Below the pieces are notes generated by a model. That model did no database searches, was not told the DNA's origin, and was given only the letters and a program-made list of their open reading frames with translations. From UBA9926 sp018645765 (lineage in GTDB: Bacteria > Pseudomonadota > Gammaproteobacteria > Pseudomonadales > Azotimanducaceae), in the NCBI GenBank assembly GCA_949372755.1, contig CASIBO010000006.1, forward strand, positions 304,781 to 368,780: a stretch of 64,000 nucleotides of DNA. Reading direction: 5' to 3'. The translations under genes and the position numbers were made by a program. Positions 35,387 to 43,283 of the stretch are shown here, in pieces. Position 1 is the stretch's first letter; each line of letters begins with the position of its first letter.

Positions 35387-35786
35387 AGCAATCTTTGGGC
35401 CGCAGCGATTGTGGTTAGATAAAGCGGCCATAAGCCTGTCTGTTACTTGTGCGCTGCATTGCGTGTTGCTGCCGGTTGGGTTGGTACTCGTGCCATCAAT
35501 AGCATCTTTGCCTTTTGGTGATGAAAATTTCCACCGTGGACTGGTTTTTCTCGTATTGCCAATGAGTCTTGTAGCCTTAACGTTAGGTTGTAGGCGCCAC
35601 AGACAATGGTCGGCTTTTTGCGTTGGGGTCGTGGGCGTTTCCATTCTCCTTGCGACGGCTTTGTTCGGTCATGATTTGATGGGCGAGTCTCTTGAGAAAA
35701 CCACCACGGTGATCGGGTCTAGTCTAGTAATAGTTGGGCATTTGTTGAATTTTCGCCGGTGTCGCGAAGTTGATTGCCAGCATTGA
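35379..35786 (+). CDS. MerC-domain membrane protein
   Basis: A 135-residue inner-membrane protein with four helices. The conserved Cys pair lies in TCALHCVLLP in the first helix, and HLLNFRRCR at the end is typical of the MerC family. It starts at 35379 inside the zur 3' end, with GAGG six bases upstream. MerC proteins move mercuric ion, but chromosomal MerC-domain genes next to zur and CobW genes are more likely tied to zinc. That function is inference from context, since no mer genes are present. Confidence 0.85.
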   Translation: MSRAIFGPQRLWLDKAAISLSVTCALHCVLLPVGLVLVPSIASLPFGDENFHRGLVFLVLPMSLVALTLGCRRHRQWSAFCVGVVGVSILLATALFGHDLMGESLEKTTTVIGSSLVIVGHLLNFRRCREVDCQH

Positions 35787-35797
35787 CTTAAATTTTT

Positions 35798-36808
35798 ATG
35801 CCTAGTTATCTGAGCGCAATTCCTACCAATGTTGTCACTGGGTTCCTAGGTGCGGGTAAATCGACCGCCATTCTGAATTTATTAAAAGAAAAGCCAGAGG
35901 GAGAACGATGGGCGATTCTAGTTAATGAATTTGGTGAAGTTGGAATCGACGGCGGGCTACTCGGCGCATCAAGTGGCCGTGAGGTGTTTGTTCGAGAAGT
36001 GCCGGGTGGTTGCATGTGTTGCACTGCGGGCTTACCGATGCAAATGGCGATGAACATGCTCCTTGCCCGAGCCAAACCTGATCGGTTGCTGATTGAGCCT
36101 ACCGGTTTAGGCCATCCCTATGAGGTCTTAGCGGCCTTAACGACGGATTATTATCAGCAGTTGCTTGACCTTAGAGCAACGCTGACGATGGTTGATGCTC
36201 GCAAGATCAGTGATGAGCGATACACCAAACATTCGACCTTTAACGAGCAGCTGAAAATAGCCGATGTCATCGTGGCAACTAAGTCAGATGGCTACGGCGA
36301 CGCTGATCTAGAGAATTTAAAGGCGTATTTGAACCAGAAAGCATTGTGGTCTGAGCGCCAATTGGTTGTGCCGAGTAAAGGGTATCTGCCATTGACCCTA
36401 CTCGATGAACCTCGAAAGACCTGGCAGCTACCAGCGCCGATCCCCAGCAACATGCCCTCTGAGGCTAACGAGACGGCGGAGCAGGTTCAAACTGAGTTTC
36501 CGCCCGAAGGATATATTAAACTGAGTAATACAGGCGACGGTTTCGTCTCTCATGGATGGATATTTCGTGATTCGTTTGTGTTCGATAGGAAAGCGCTCGC
36601 TACACTGATTAGAGCCACGTCTGCCGAACGTGTTAAAGCACTCATACGCACGACGGAAGGGCATGTTGGGTATAACTTTTCTGGAGAACGGGTAGAGGAG
36701 CTAATGCTCCGGCCGTTATCAGACAGTCGATTAGAGCTCATTGCGGATCAAGATTTTTCGGTCACAGAATTCGAAGCTGAGTTATTAGCTGCTGTCCAAA
36801 CACCCTAG
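35798..36808 (+). CDS. CobW/COG0523 GTPase, zinc-associated metallochaperone
   Basis: A 336-residue G3E GTPase. Walker A is GFLGAGKST, the metal-binding CxCC motif is GGCMCCTAG, and EPTGLGHP and ATKSDGYG complete the GTPase set. A CobW C-terminal domain follows (about 230-330). COG0523 proteins in Zur operons (ZagA/ZigA/YciC type) deliver zinc or keep zinc enzymes active during starvation. It lies 11 bases after the MerC-domain gene and shares the Zur box. Confidence 0.93.
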   Translation: MPSYLSAIPTNVVTGFLGAGKSTAILNLLKEKPEGERWAILVNEFGEVGIDGGLLGASSGREVFVREVPGGCMCCTAGLPMQMAMNMLLARAKPDRLLIEPTGLGHPYEVLAALTTDYYQQLLDLRATLTMVDARKISDERYTKHSTFNEQLKIADVIVATKSDGYGDADLENLKAYLNQKALWSERQLVVPSKGYLPLTLLDEPRKTWQLPAPIPSNMPSEANETAEQVQTEFPPEGYIKLSNTGDGFVSHGWIFRDSFVFDRKALATLIRATSAERVKALIRTTEGHVGYNFSGERVEELMLRPLSDSRLELIADQDFSVTEFEAELLAAVQTP

Positions 36809-36928
36809 AATTGACAGTAGTTGATTGATTTTGGGTTGTTATTTTCGGGCAATCCGGTCGGTTGCTTTGAGCTCAAAAACGGCAACGACGGCGCCTCTGA
36901 AAAATTTTTTGGCTAATGCCCAATTGGG

Positions 36929-37141
36929 TTGGGAACGGTCTCGGCAGCGCGCTGCAACAAGATGCCATCCATCATTGAGCCCGATCAGCGCCGAATTCGT
37001 CGCCACACCGGTTCACTCGATCATCCCAATACACTTTCGAACGATACAAAAAACGGTTTTAATTTTTTTAAAGAAGAACGCTTCGCGGCCAAGGTGCCAG
37101 CTGAACCGTTGGAGCCCTTTCCTGAGGCCAATTCGCCCTAA
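36929..37141 (+). CDS. Possible small acidic protein
   Basis: A 70-residue frame ending at the edge of the terminator. From MPSIIEPDQRRIRRHTGSLD onward the composition is protein-like (charged, with PAEPLEPFPEANSP at the end), but the first residues are poor and no ribosome binding site is clear. It might begin at the ATG at 36962. It could be a last, weakly expressed gene of the zur operon. I do not recognise a family. The rest of the gap between CobW and the receptor (36809-37252) holds only the terminator. Confidence 0.3.
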   Translation: MGTVSAARCNKMPSIIEPDQRRIRRHTGSLDHPNTLSNDTKNGFNFFKEERFAAKVPAEPLEPFPEANSP

Positions 37142-37168
37142 AAAAAGGCGCTCACACAGTGAGCGCCT
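37137..37168 (-). terminator. Intrinsic terminator of the TonB receptor gene
   Basis: On the minus strand AGGCGCTCAC, loop TGT, GTGAGCGCCT form a perfect 10-bp stem followed by seven Ts (37140-37146 complemented). It lies 85 bases beyond the receptor stop. On the plus strand it is a weaker terminator for the zur operon. Confidence 0.9.
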
Positions 37169-37252
37169 AAAGAGTCTTTTGTGAGACTCGGGGGGAAATG
37201 AGGGCAGAAGGCGCCGTCCCTGGCACCCCCTACCAAACCGGTTAACGAAGGG

Positions 37253-39619
37253 TTAGTGACGGTACCGAAGCCCAATTTTAAAGCTGCGACCAGCCTCCGG
37301 CGCGAAATTTTTCAGCAGCGAAGCGTGATTTCGGATTTCCTCATCAAGCAAATTGTCGCCTCTAAAGAATAATTTTAATTCCCCGTTAGTATTGATGTCC
37401 CAATGGTAGTCAGCGTAGACAGACACCAAGTTGTAGCCATCGGTTTCGAACTCAAATTCTCCGGTTTCATCCTGTCGGTTTACCCGAAAGGCATGGGCAT
37501 GAACGGCCCATTGGTCACCAAAAAGTTCCAATTTACTGCCAATCTTGGCTGCAGGGATTCTCGGGATCTTACCGCCAGCATCAAACTCGGCATTGACCAA
37601 GTCGCCTGTTAGAGACCAATTCACACTGAGCTTGTCCGAGGCGAATACATTAAAGATAACTCGCGCCTCTGCGCCGTTGAAGGTCGCGTCACGGGCTTCG
37701 TATTGACCGAAGAGCTGTTCCTCAAACTCACTGCCGTCTACGTTCAGATAGATGTAATTATCAATTTGGTTGGTGTACAAGCTGATTTCCCCGGTCACGC
37801 GCTCGGCATACAAGCGGTAGCCGAATTCGAAGTTGCTAGAGGTTTCGGGTGCAAGCTCAGGGTTGCCAATTTCTAGCAGATTGGTCGCCGCGTGGAGTAC
37901 GAGCGCCTCTTCATCGGCTGTTCGAGCACAATTTTGGTTATCGACATTCGCGAAAAGCTCTTCGACCGAGGGGCTCCGCGCGGCTCTTGTCAAACCAATG
38001 AAAGCGTTGGAAGTAGCGTTTAAATCGTAAAGCAAGCTCCCACTGGCGCTGAATTCCGTTTCCGAACGCTCGCAACGGCCTGTTTCTACTTTGTTATTGT
38101 CTAACCGAAGCCCTAGTTCGATGTTGAATCGATCCGTTTGATAGCGCTCGAAAGCAAATACCCCTAGGTTGTTGATGTCCGACTGCGGAATAAATGCCTC
38201 TTCACCGATTGCGCTGAACTGACTTTTGGCAAATTGTAGGCCGTAAGTCCCAGACCACGCGCCTTGGGTACGTCGCCGCAAACTAATTCGGCCTTCTGAG
38301 CCCTCTTTATCATAGGTTGTACCGACGATCGAGCCGCCATCCTCGAAGTATTCAACTTCATCATGGGTGTAGTCAGTATAAGAAAACGATGCCTTGATGG
38401 ATTCAGCCCAGCCTTGTGCAAAATTGAGCCCGCCACGTAAGTCGTAACGCGTTTTCTCAATATCTAGGCGTACAAACGCTACTTCTTCGCCGTGCTCGTC
38501 ATGATGCTCGTCGTCTCCATGATCGTCATCATCATGGCTTTCTTCTTCATGGTCATCATCGTCATGACCTGCTTCGTCGTGATCCATGCCATGTTCGTCG
38601 CCATGAGCATGGGTATGCGAGCCCGGCGGCAAGCCGTACCGATTGGTTAGCTGTGTGACGGAGGCGCCTAAAAACCCGCGATCGTTAACAAACGAAAAGC
38701 CAATTGATCCGCTAGCGGCATCACTATCAGAATTGCCAATGAAGCCGAGTGTGTTTTCGACTTCATCATCATGGTCCTCACCTTCATGGTCGTCATGGTC
38801 ATCACCTTCATGATCATCATGGTCCTCACCTTCATGATCGCCGTGGTCCTCACCTTCATGATCGCCGTGGTCCTCACCTTCATGATCATCATGGTCTTCC
38901 CCCTCATGCGCGTGTTGAAGCGCTTCGAGGGCCTCAACGGCAGCCGTATCAATCGCAAGTCCTGGAATCTCAACATTACGACTGCTTCGATTAAAGCCCT
39001 CCAGATGCAGGGCGAAATTGCCCTTGCCCGCATCAATACGAAATAGGCTGCGAGATTCACGGTTGTTGTCATTGTAAGTTTGTTCAAACATAACGTTTGG
39101 TTTTTCTGGCACAACTTCAGGTATGCGACCATCAATTACGTTAACGACGCCACCGATTGCGCCGCTTCCGTACAAAAGACTCGCGGGCCCACGAATAATT
39201 TCGATTCGGTTAGCGAGACTCACCTCTACACCTTCAGCGTGATCTGGGCTTTGGTTCGCAACATCCGTGGTACCCACGCCGTTTTGCATGATGCCAATAC
39301 GATTGCCAGTGTGCCCACGAATGATGGGATGTCCGACGCCTGGTCCAAAGGAGGCATTGTTGATGCCGATTTCCTCTTTAAGCGTTTCACCAAGAGAATT
39401 GGCTACATCCTCGAGTAGGGACTCGCCCGCCAGTACATTGACAGGTTGCAGGGTGTCGGACGCCTTCGCTCGAAATGGCCCGCTAACCACGATTTCCTCT
39501 AAGTACTTATCGTGAGCCTCCCCATGAATATCGGCTGCTGAGGGGTCAGCATAGCTACCTGAGCTTGTCAGGTAAAAAATCAGTGACAAGAGCCACGCGT
39601 GAATAAAGTTTCGTCTCAT
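37253..39619 (-). CDS. znuD: TonB-dependent receptor, ZnuD-like zinc receptor with His-rich loops
   Basis: A 788-residue outer-membrane receptor. A signal peptide (about 1-24) is followed by a TonB box-like segment EEIVVSGPF, a plug domain (about 45-165; LYGSGAIGGVVNVI at its end) and a 22-strand barrel ending in IGLRYRH. Two extracellular loops are extremely rich in His and Asp: six copies of an 8-residue HEGEDHDD-type repeat, and a second stretch of about 45 residues with HDDDDHEEESHDDDDHG. Such loops capture zinc in ZnuD. It has a Zur-like box just upstream and a strong terminator, and it converges with the zur operon. Confidence 0.9.
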   Translation of the reverse strand: MRRNFIHAWLLSLIFYLTSSGSYADPSAADIHGEAHDKYLEEIVVSGPFRAKASDTLQPVNVLAGESLLEDVANSLGETLKEEIGINNASFGPGVGHPIIRGHTGNRIGIMQNGVGTTDVANQSPDHAEGVEVSLANRIEIIRGPASLLYGSGAIGGVVNVIDGRIPEVVPEKPNVMFEQTYNDNNRESRSLFRIDAGKGNFALHLEGFNRSSRNVEIPGLAIDTAAVEALEALQHAHEGEDHDDHEGEDHGDHEGEDHGDHEGEDHDDHEGDDHDDHEGEDHDDEVENTLGFIGNSDSDAASGSIGFSFVNDRGFLGASVTQLTNRYGLPPGSHTHAHGDEHGMDHDEAGHDDDDHEEESHDDDDHGDDEHHDEHGEEVAFVRLDIEKTRYDLRGGLNFAQGWAESIKASFSYTDYTHDEVEYFEDGGSIVGTTYDKEGSEGRISLRRRTQGAWSGTYGLQFAKSQFSAIGEEAFIPQSDINNLGVFAFERYQTDRFNIELGLRLDNNKVETGRCERSETEFSASGSLLYDLNATSNAFIGLTRAARSPSVEELFANVDNQNCARTADEEALVLHAATNLLEIGNPELAPETSSNFEFGYRLYAERVTGEISLYTNQIDNYIYLNVDGSEFEEQLFGQYEARDATFNGAEARVIFNVFASDKLSVNWSLTGDLVNAEFDAGGKIPRIPAAKIGSKLELFGDQWAVHAHAFRVNRQDETGEFEFETDGYNLVSVYADYHWDINTNGELKLFFRGDNLLDEEIRNHASLLKNFAPEAGRSFKIGLRYRH
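38765..38908 (-). repeat. 24-bp tandem repeat encoding HEGEDHDD
   Basis: Six head-to-tail 24-bp units encode the octapeptides HEGEDHDD, HEGEDHGD (twice), HEGEDHDD, HEGDDHDD and HEGEDHDD within the receptor. Units differ by few bases, so the array is likely to change copy number by slippage without breaking the frame. Confidence 0.9.
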
Positions 39620-39668
39620 ATTGTTCTCACTAAGCCAGAATGTGGGGAAGCAGAGCGTACCATAAATT

Positions 39669-39685
39669 ATGATATATCATAACAT
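39669..39685 (-). promoter_or_regulatory. Zur-like box upstream of the TonB receptor
   Basis: On the minus strand ATGTTATGATATATCAT matches ATGTTATAnTATAACAT with two mismatches. It contains most of a perfect 16-bp palindrome, TTATGATATATCATAA (39667-39682). It ends 50 bases before the receptor start. Together with the box at 34877 it defines a local Zur regulon. Confidence 0.68.
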
Positions 39686-40142
39686 TTATGAAATACAATT
39701 AACCGGGGCCTAGCGATTATTAAACTCGGCCAAGAGTGCAGGTCGGCAAGACTATTCACATCACACTGCTCAATCGGGTCGAAAGTAGCCATCGCGGCCG
39801 ATGAGGGTTTAGATCGGCGGTTCGAAGTTAACGCGCTCGGATGGTGGCGGGACGAGCATTGTGATCATATGCAGCCGAGCGAGTTTGTGATGCGCAAAGG
39901 CGGCAAAGCACGACGGTAAACTATGCAACAAGGCAGGACGCGTTCGATTACATCGAAATGATCGATAACCCAATCTGAAAGCACCCCAAAAACCGTATGT
40001 TAAAGTTCACGACTACGAGGTTTAACAGATGAAACTGCGCCCAGCGGGTGTCTTCGAAACGTTGGGCCATTGATTCACAGCGGTGGATCGGTTTTGCGCT
40101 CACCAGGCCCTTACAACGAGAATTCAACAGGAGTTAGAGACG
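39686..40142. other. Intergenic region without supported gene
   Basis: Some 460 bases between the receptor promoter and a DUF1330 gene. No frame shows a recognisable product. The DUF1330 promoter should lie near 40050-40130. Confidence 0.4.
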
Positions 40143-40445
40143 ATGTCCGTTTATATAATTGCCCGATTTAAGATTCACGATCGAGGTGAATACGACAAGT
40201 ACTCAGCTGGTTTCTCAGCTGTCTTTCAAAAGTTCGATGGCAGAATGCTCAGTGTCGATGAAGACCCCACGGTGTTAGCCGGTGACTGGGATGACACTCG
40301 GTCGGTAATTATAGAGTTTCCATCAAAAGAATCTGCCCTAGCTTGGATGACGTCTGATGATTACCAAGCAATAGCAAAACACCGCAATGCCGGTAGCACC
40401 GTAAATTCTATACTCGTTAAGGGTTTGGACGCACCGTCGTCGTAA
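40143..40445 (+). CDS. DUF1330 family protein
   Basis: A 100-residue protein of standard DUF1330 length: MSVYIIARFKIHDRGEYDKY at the start, then FPSKESALAWMTSDDYQAIA, the conserved helix. I start at 40143, where AGGAG lies 9 bases upstream; the frame is open 20 codons further but without a ribosome site. The fold is a ferredoxin-like dimeric barrel; no reaction is established for the family. It is monocistronic. Confidence 0.9.
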   Translation: MSVYIIARFKIHDRGEYDKYSAGFSAVFQKFDGRMLSVDEDPTVLAGDWDDTRSVIIEFPSKESALAWMTSDDYQAIAKHRNAGSTVNSILVKGLDAPSS

Positions 40446-40710
40446 ACTTTTGCACGGAATAAAAAATTAGAATACAAGAACCCATGCTGGTCTGCTTAAG
40501 GGGGCGGCCGTAGTACGGGGGCGGGGCCTTGGTGAGCGAAGTCATACCTAGATAGGGCCTTTAACTCGGTTAGAGCACGGACCGCTGCCACGCCAGACCA
40601 GAGACAGAGGCTTTGGGGCGCGGCTGATGCGGCGGAAACCGAGAGCGGGTAGCCCTACGGGCCACTGCATCCCAGACAGTACAGCGCACTAATCCCGGTT
40701 TTGCTCGTCC

Positions 40711-40933
40711 TCATTTGTAACACTTACCAAGACTAAAAAACTTCTCGGGGAAAGTAGCGGTGGCTCCTGGAAAAAGGCACCTGAGGAATTTAGAGAAACG
40801 CGCCGGATCCTGACGAACCTGACCCTGGCTGAAGGTGTTTCCGGAGAGGCTGTTTGAGGCCCTGGTTGCGTCTCAGCGTCACTTGTCAGTGCTTAAAACC
40901 CCGCAGGAAATTGACGATGTTAAGCAATGGTGA
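40711..40933 (+). pseudogene. Repeat A3: longest copy of decayed small gene A
   Basis: The first frame reads VTLTKTKKLLGE, SSGGSWKKAPEEFRETRR and LTLAEGVSGE, then meets TGA at 40855. A shift of one base near 40845 continues as LFEALVASQRHLSVLKTPQE and IDDVKQW to a TGA at 40931. Both halves look like real protein. The first 140 bases align with repeat A2 (44933-45070), and the first 30 with A1 and A4. It is a broken copy of an unknown small gene of about 75 codons. The gap 40446-40984 holds nothing else I can support. Confidence 0.6.
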
Positions 40934-40984
40934 TTTGGGCTGGGTTTGCCTATGATATAGCCTCAACTTTCTGGGAGAATCACA

Positions 40985-42388
40985 ATGGGCGATTATAGAT
41001 TGCTAATCAAAGGCAAATTAGTCTCTGGCGATGAGGTTATGAATGTAATAAACCCCGCCACAGAAGAAACCATCGTCGAATGCCCGAAAGCCTCAGAAGC
41101 GCAGCTAAACGTCGCCGTTGCGGCTGCTAAAGAAGCTTTTCCTGCTTGGAGTGCAACGAGCATTGAGGAACGCAAGAAAGTCATCGGTGCCATTGCTGAT
41201 GTTATCGAAGCCAATGCAACCGAATTGGCGCAGCTGCTCACGCAAGAACAAGGTAAACCGCTTGCGGATGCAACGGGTGAAGTCTTCGGCACGGCCGCTT
41301 TTTTCCGATATTTTATGTCGTTGGATCTTCCCGTAAAGGTAATCGATGATTCTGACGGAAGAAGGGTTGAGGCTCACCGGAGGCCACTCGGCGTCGTCGG
41401 TGCCATCGTACCTTGGAATTTCCCCTTGATCTTAATGGCATTCAAGGTGCCGCCAGCCTTGATCGCCGGCAACACCATGGTGTTGAAGCCAGCGCCAACA
41501 ACGCCATTGAGCACGTTACGATTGGGTGAACTGATCAAAGATATTGTCCCAGCCGGTGTTCTAAACATTATTACAGATGCGAATGACCTTGGCGCACCAC
41601 TGACGGCGCACCCTGATATCCGTAAGATTTCCTTTACTGGTTCTACAGCGACGGGCGCGAAGGTCATGGCCGGAGCGGCCGGATTGCTGAAACGTATTAC
41701 GCTTGAGTTAGGGGGTAACGATGCTGGTATTGTGATGGATGATGTCGATCCTAAAGAAACGGCGCCGAAACTGTTCAACAGTGCTTTCCAAAATAGTGGC
41801 CAAGTCTGCATTGCGATGAAAAGACTCTACGTCCACGAAAATATCTATGATGAAGTTTGTGACGAGCTTGCAAAAATTGCCAACGAAACGGTCATTGGGG
41901 ATGGTTCCCAGCAGGGCACCACGCTAGGCCCATTGCAAAATAAAATGCAATATGAGCGGGTAAAAGAGCTTATTGAAGAGGCAAAGACCGACGGTAACGT
42001 CATTGCCGGTGGCGAAGTGCCTGACCAAGCGGGGTTCTTTATCAGACCAACAATCGTTCGTGACATCAGCGAAGGCTCGCGGTTGGTTGACGAAGAGCAG
42101 TTTGGCCCAGTGTTGCCCGTTATGAGTTTTTCTAGCTACGATGAGGTTATCGAACGTGCGAATGCTTCGCCTTGGGGTTTAGGCGGATCTGTCTGGTCGA
42201 CTGACCTAGACAAAGCGTATGCCTTAGCAGAAAAGATGGACGCGGGGACCATATGGATCAACAAACACGCTGAGTTGGATCCGGCAATTCCATTTGGGGG
42301 AGCGAAACAGTCCGGCCTCGGAAATGAATTGGGTGAGGAAGGGTTAGCTGAGTTTACCCAGCTAAAAGTGATTAATATGGCTAGATAA
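40985..42388 (+). CDS. NAD(P)-dependent aldehyde dehydrogenase
   Basis: A 467-residue aldehyde dehydrogenase. The general base is Glu241 in TLELGGNDAG and the nucleophile Cys275 in NSGQVCIAMKR, with the usual 34-residue spacing. FTGSTATGAKVM is the nucleotide-binding loop, and PFGGAKQSGLG the conserved C-terminal segment. GGGAGAA lies upstream of the ATG. It oxidises an aldehyde to the acid; relatives include succinate-semialdehyde and vanillin-type enzymes. It lies 14 bases upstream of a cupin gene and is probably co-transcribed with it. Confidence 0.95.
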   Translation: MGDYRLLIKGKLVSGDEVMNVINPATEETIVECPKASEAQLNVAVAAAKEAFPAWSATSIEERKKVIGAIADVIEANATELAQLLTQEQGKPLADATGEVFGTAAFFRYFMSLDLPVKVIDDSDGRRVEAHRRPLGVVGAIVPWNFPLILMAFKVPPALIAGNTMVLKPAPTTPLSTLRLGELIKDIVPAGVLNIITDANDLGAPLTAHPDIRKISFTGSTATGAKVMAGAAGLLKRITLELGGNDAGIVMDDVDPKETAPKLFNSAFQNSGQVCIAMKRLYVHENIYDEVCDELAKIANETVIGDGSQQGTTLGPLQNKMQYERVKELIEEAKTDGNVIAGGEVPDQAGFFIRPTIVRDISEGSRLVDEEQFGPVLPVMSFSSYDEVIERANASPWGLGGSVWSTDLDKAYALAEKMDAGTIWINKHAELDPAIPFGGAKQSGLGNELGEEGLAEFTQLKVINMAR

Positions 42389-42402
42389 TAATTGTCATCA
42401 TT

Positions 42403-42852
42403 ATGAATCTCTTCGATAACGCAAATCTTCGGTGGAAACGATTTACGGGTAATCATCACTTCGGTTACCCGATCGATTTTGAATCAGCGCTCCTTGGGGC
42501 CCGAGACGATGGCCACGTTGACTTGCTGTATCGTTGGGCCCCGAACGCCTATTGCCATTTCCACAAACACACTGCTATCACCACATCGCTGGTGTTAGCG
42601 GGTGAACTGCATGTCATGGATATCGACCTTGAGACAGGCAAAGAGACACAATCTAAGATCAGGCGACCGGGCGACTACGCCTGCAAACCACCTGGCGATG
42701 TTCATATGGAAAAGGGTGGGCCAGAGGGGGCTTTGGTCCTCTTCAATCTGTTTACCAAGGACGGCTCACTTGCCGAGACGCTGAGCGACGAGGGTCGAGT
42801 GTTGTCTGAGTCCACCATCGATCAGATACTACGCGGTAAAAAGTCGCGCTAG
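42403..42852 (+). CDS. Cupin-domain protein
   Basis: A 149-residue single-domain cupin. Metal-ligand motif 1 is YCHFHKHTAITTSLVLAGE and motif 2 is RRPGDYACKPPGDVHMEKGG. The His cluster HFHKH with a later His is compatible with an iron, manganese or zinc site. It may be an isomerase, dioxygenase or sensor; nothing decides. It follows the aldehyde dehydrogenase by 14 bases in the same direction and may handle a related substrate. Confidence 0.85.
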   Translation: MNLFDNANLRWKRFTGNHHFGYPIDFESALLGARDDGHVDLLYRWAPNAYCHFHKHTAITTSLVLAGELHVMDIDLETGKETQSKIRRPGDYACKPPGDVHMEKGGPEGALVLFNLFTKDGSLAETLSDEGRVLSESTIDQILRGKKSR

Positions 42853-42974
42853 CGTAATGTTGGCAAGGCAGTTCAGCGCGGCTGGTTGGCCACTTTCTGC
42901 CAGCAGGGCCGTGACACGGTTCGCAGAACCATTCTCTGCGAACAAAAATCTAGCCTCCAGTGTCAGGCGAAATT

Positions 42975-43283
42975 TTACCGCATCTTAGGCGGCACATCGT
43001 ACTGATCCCAATCTTGTTCGACATCTGTCTCCGCCCGTTTCTGCTTTAACCGACGTTCTTCTCGCGGAATACCGAATGCGGTGATGTGCTCCTCGTCAAT
43101 GTTGGCTTGCAGGTCCTCAGAGGTCACGTTGCTCAACGCTTTTCCCGCTTCAAGAAACCCTGTGATCTCCTGCCAGAGCTGCTCACGGGCAGAGGGCTTG
43201 GCCTCACCATAGGCATATAGTTTGGCCATCTTGGCTCGACGGCTTCAAGGTAGCGTTCTTTGCGCTGCTCGGGGCTAGTGGGT
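42975..43283 (-). pseudogene. Copy B3: best-preserved member of small-protein family B, N-terminal frameshift
   Basis: From 43229 the minus strand encodes 84 residues (MAKLYAYGEAKPSAREQL to WDQYDVPPKMR), an acidic helical protein. The family's N-terminus, seen in B2 and B5 as PPISxDxRKER, is present just upstream as PTSPEQRKERYLE but in another frame; adding one base before the ATG would join them. So even this copy is probably frameshifted, though the 84-residue part could be translated. The upstream part overlaps the last codons of the hydrolase gene ending at 43275. Function is unknown. Confidence 0.55.

Noticed and set aside
38749..39046. Plus-strand His/Met-rich open frames
   Set aside because: These are the antisense reading of the receptor's 24-bp repeat.
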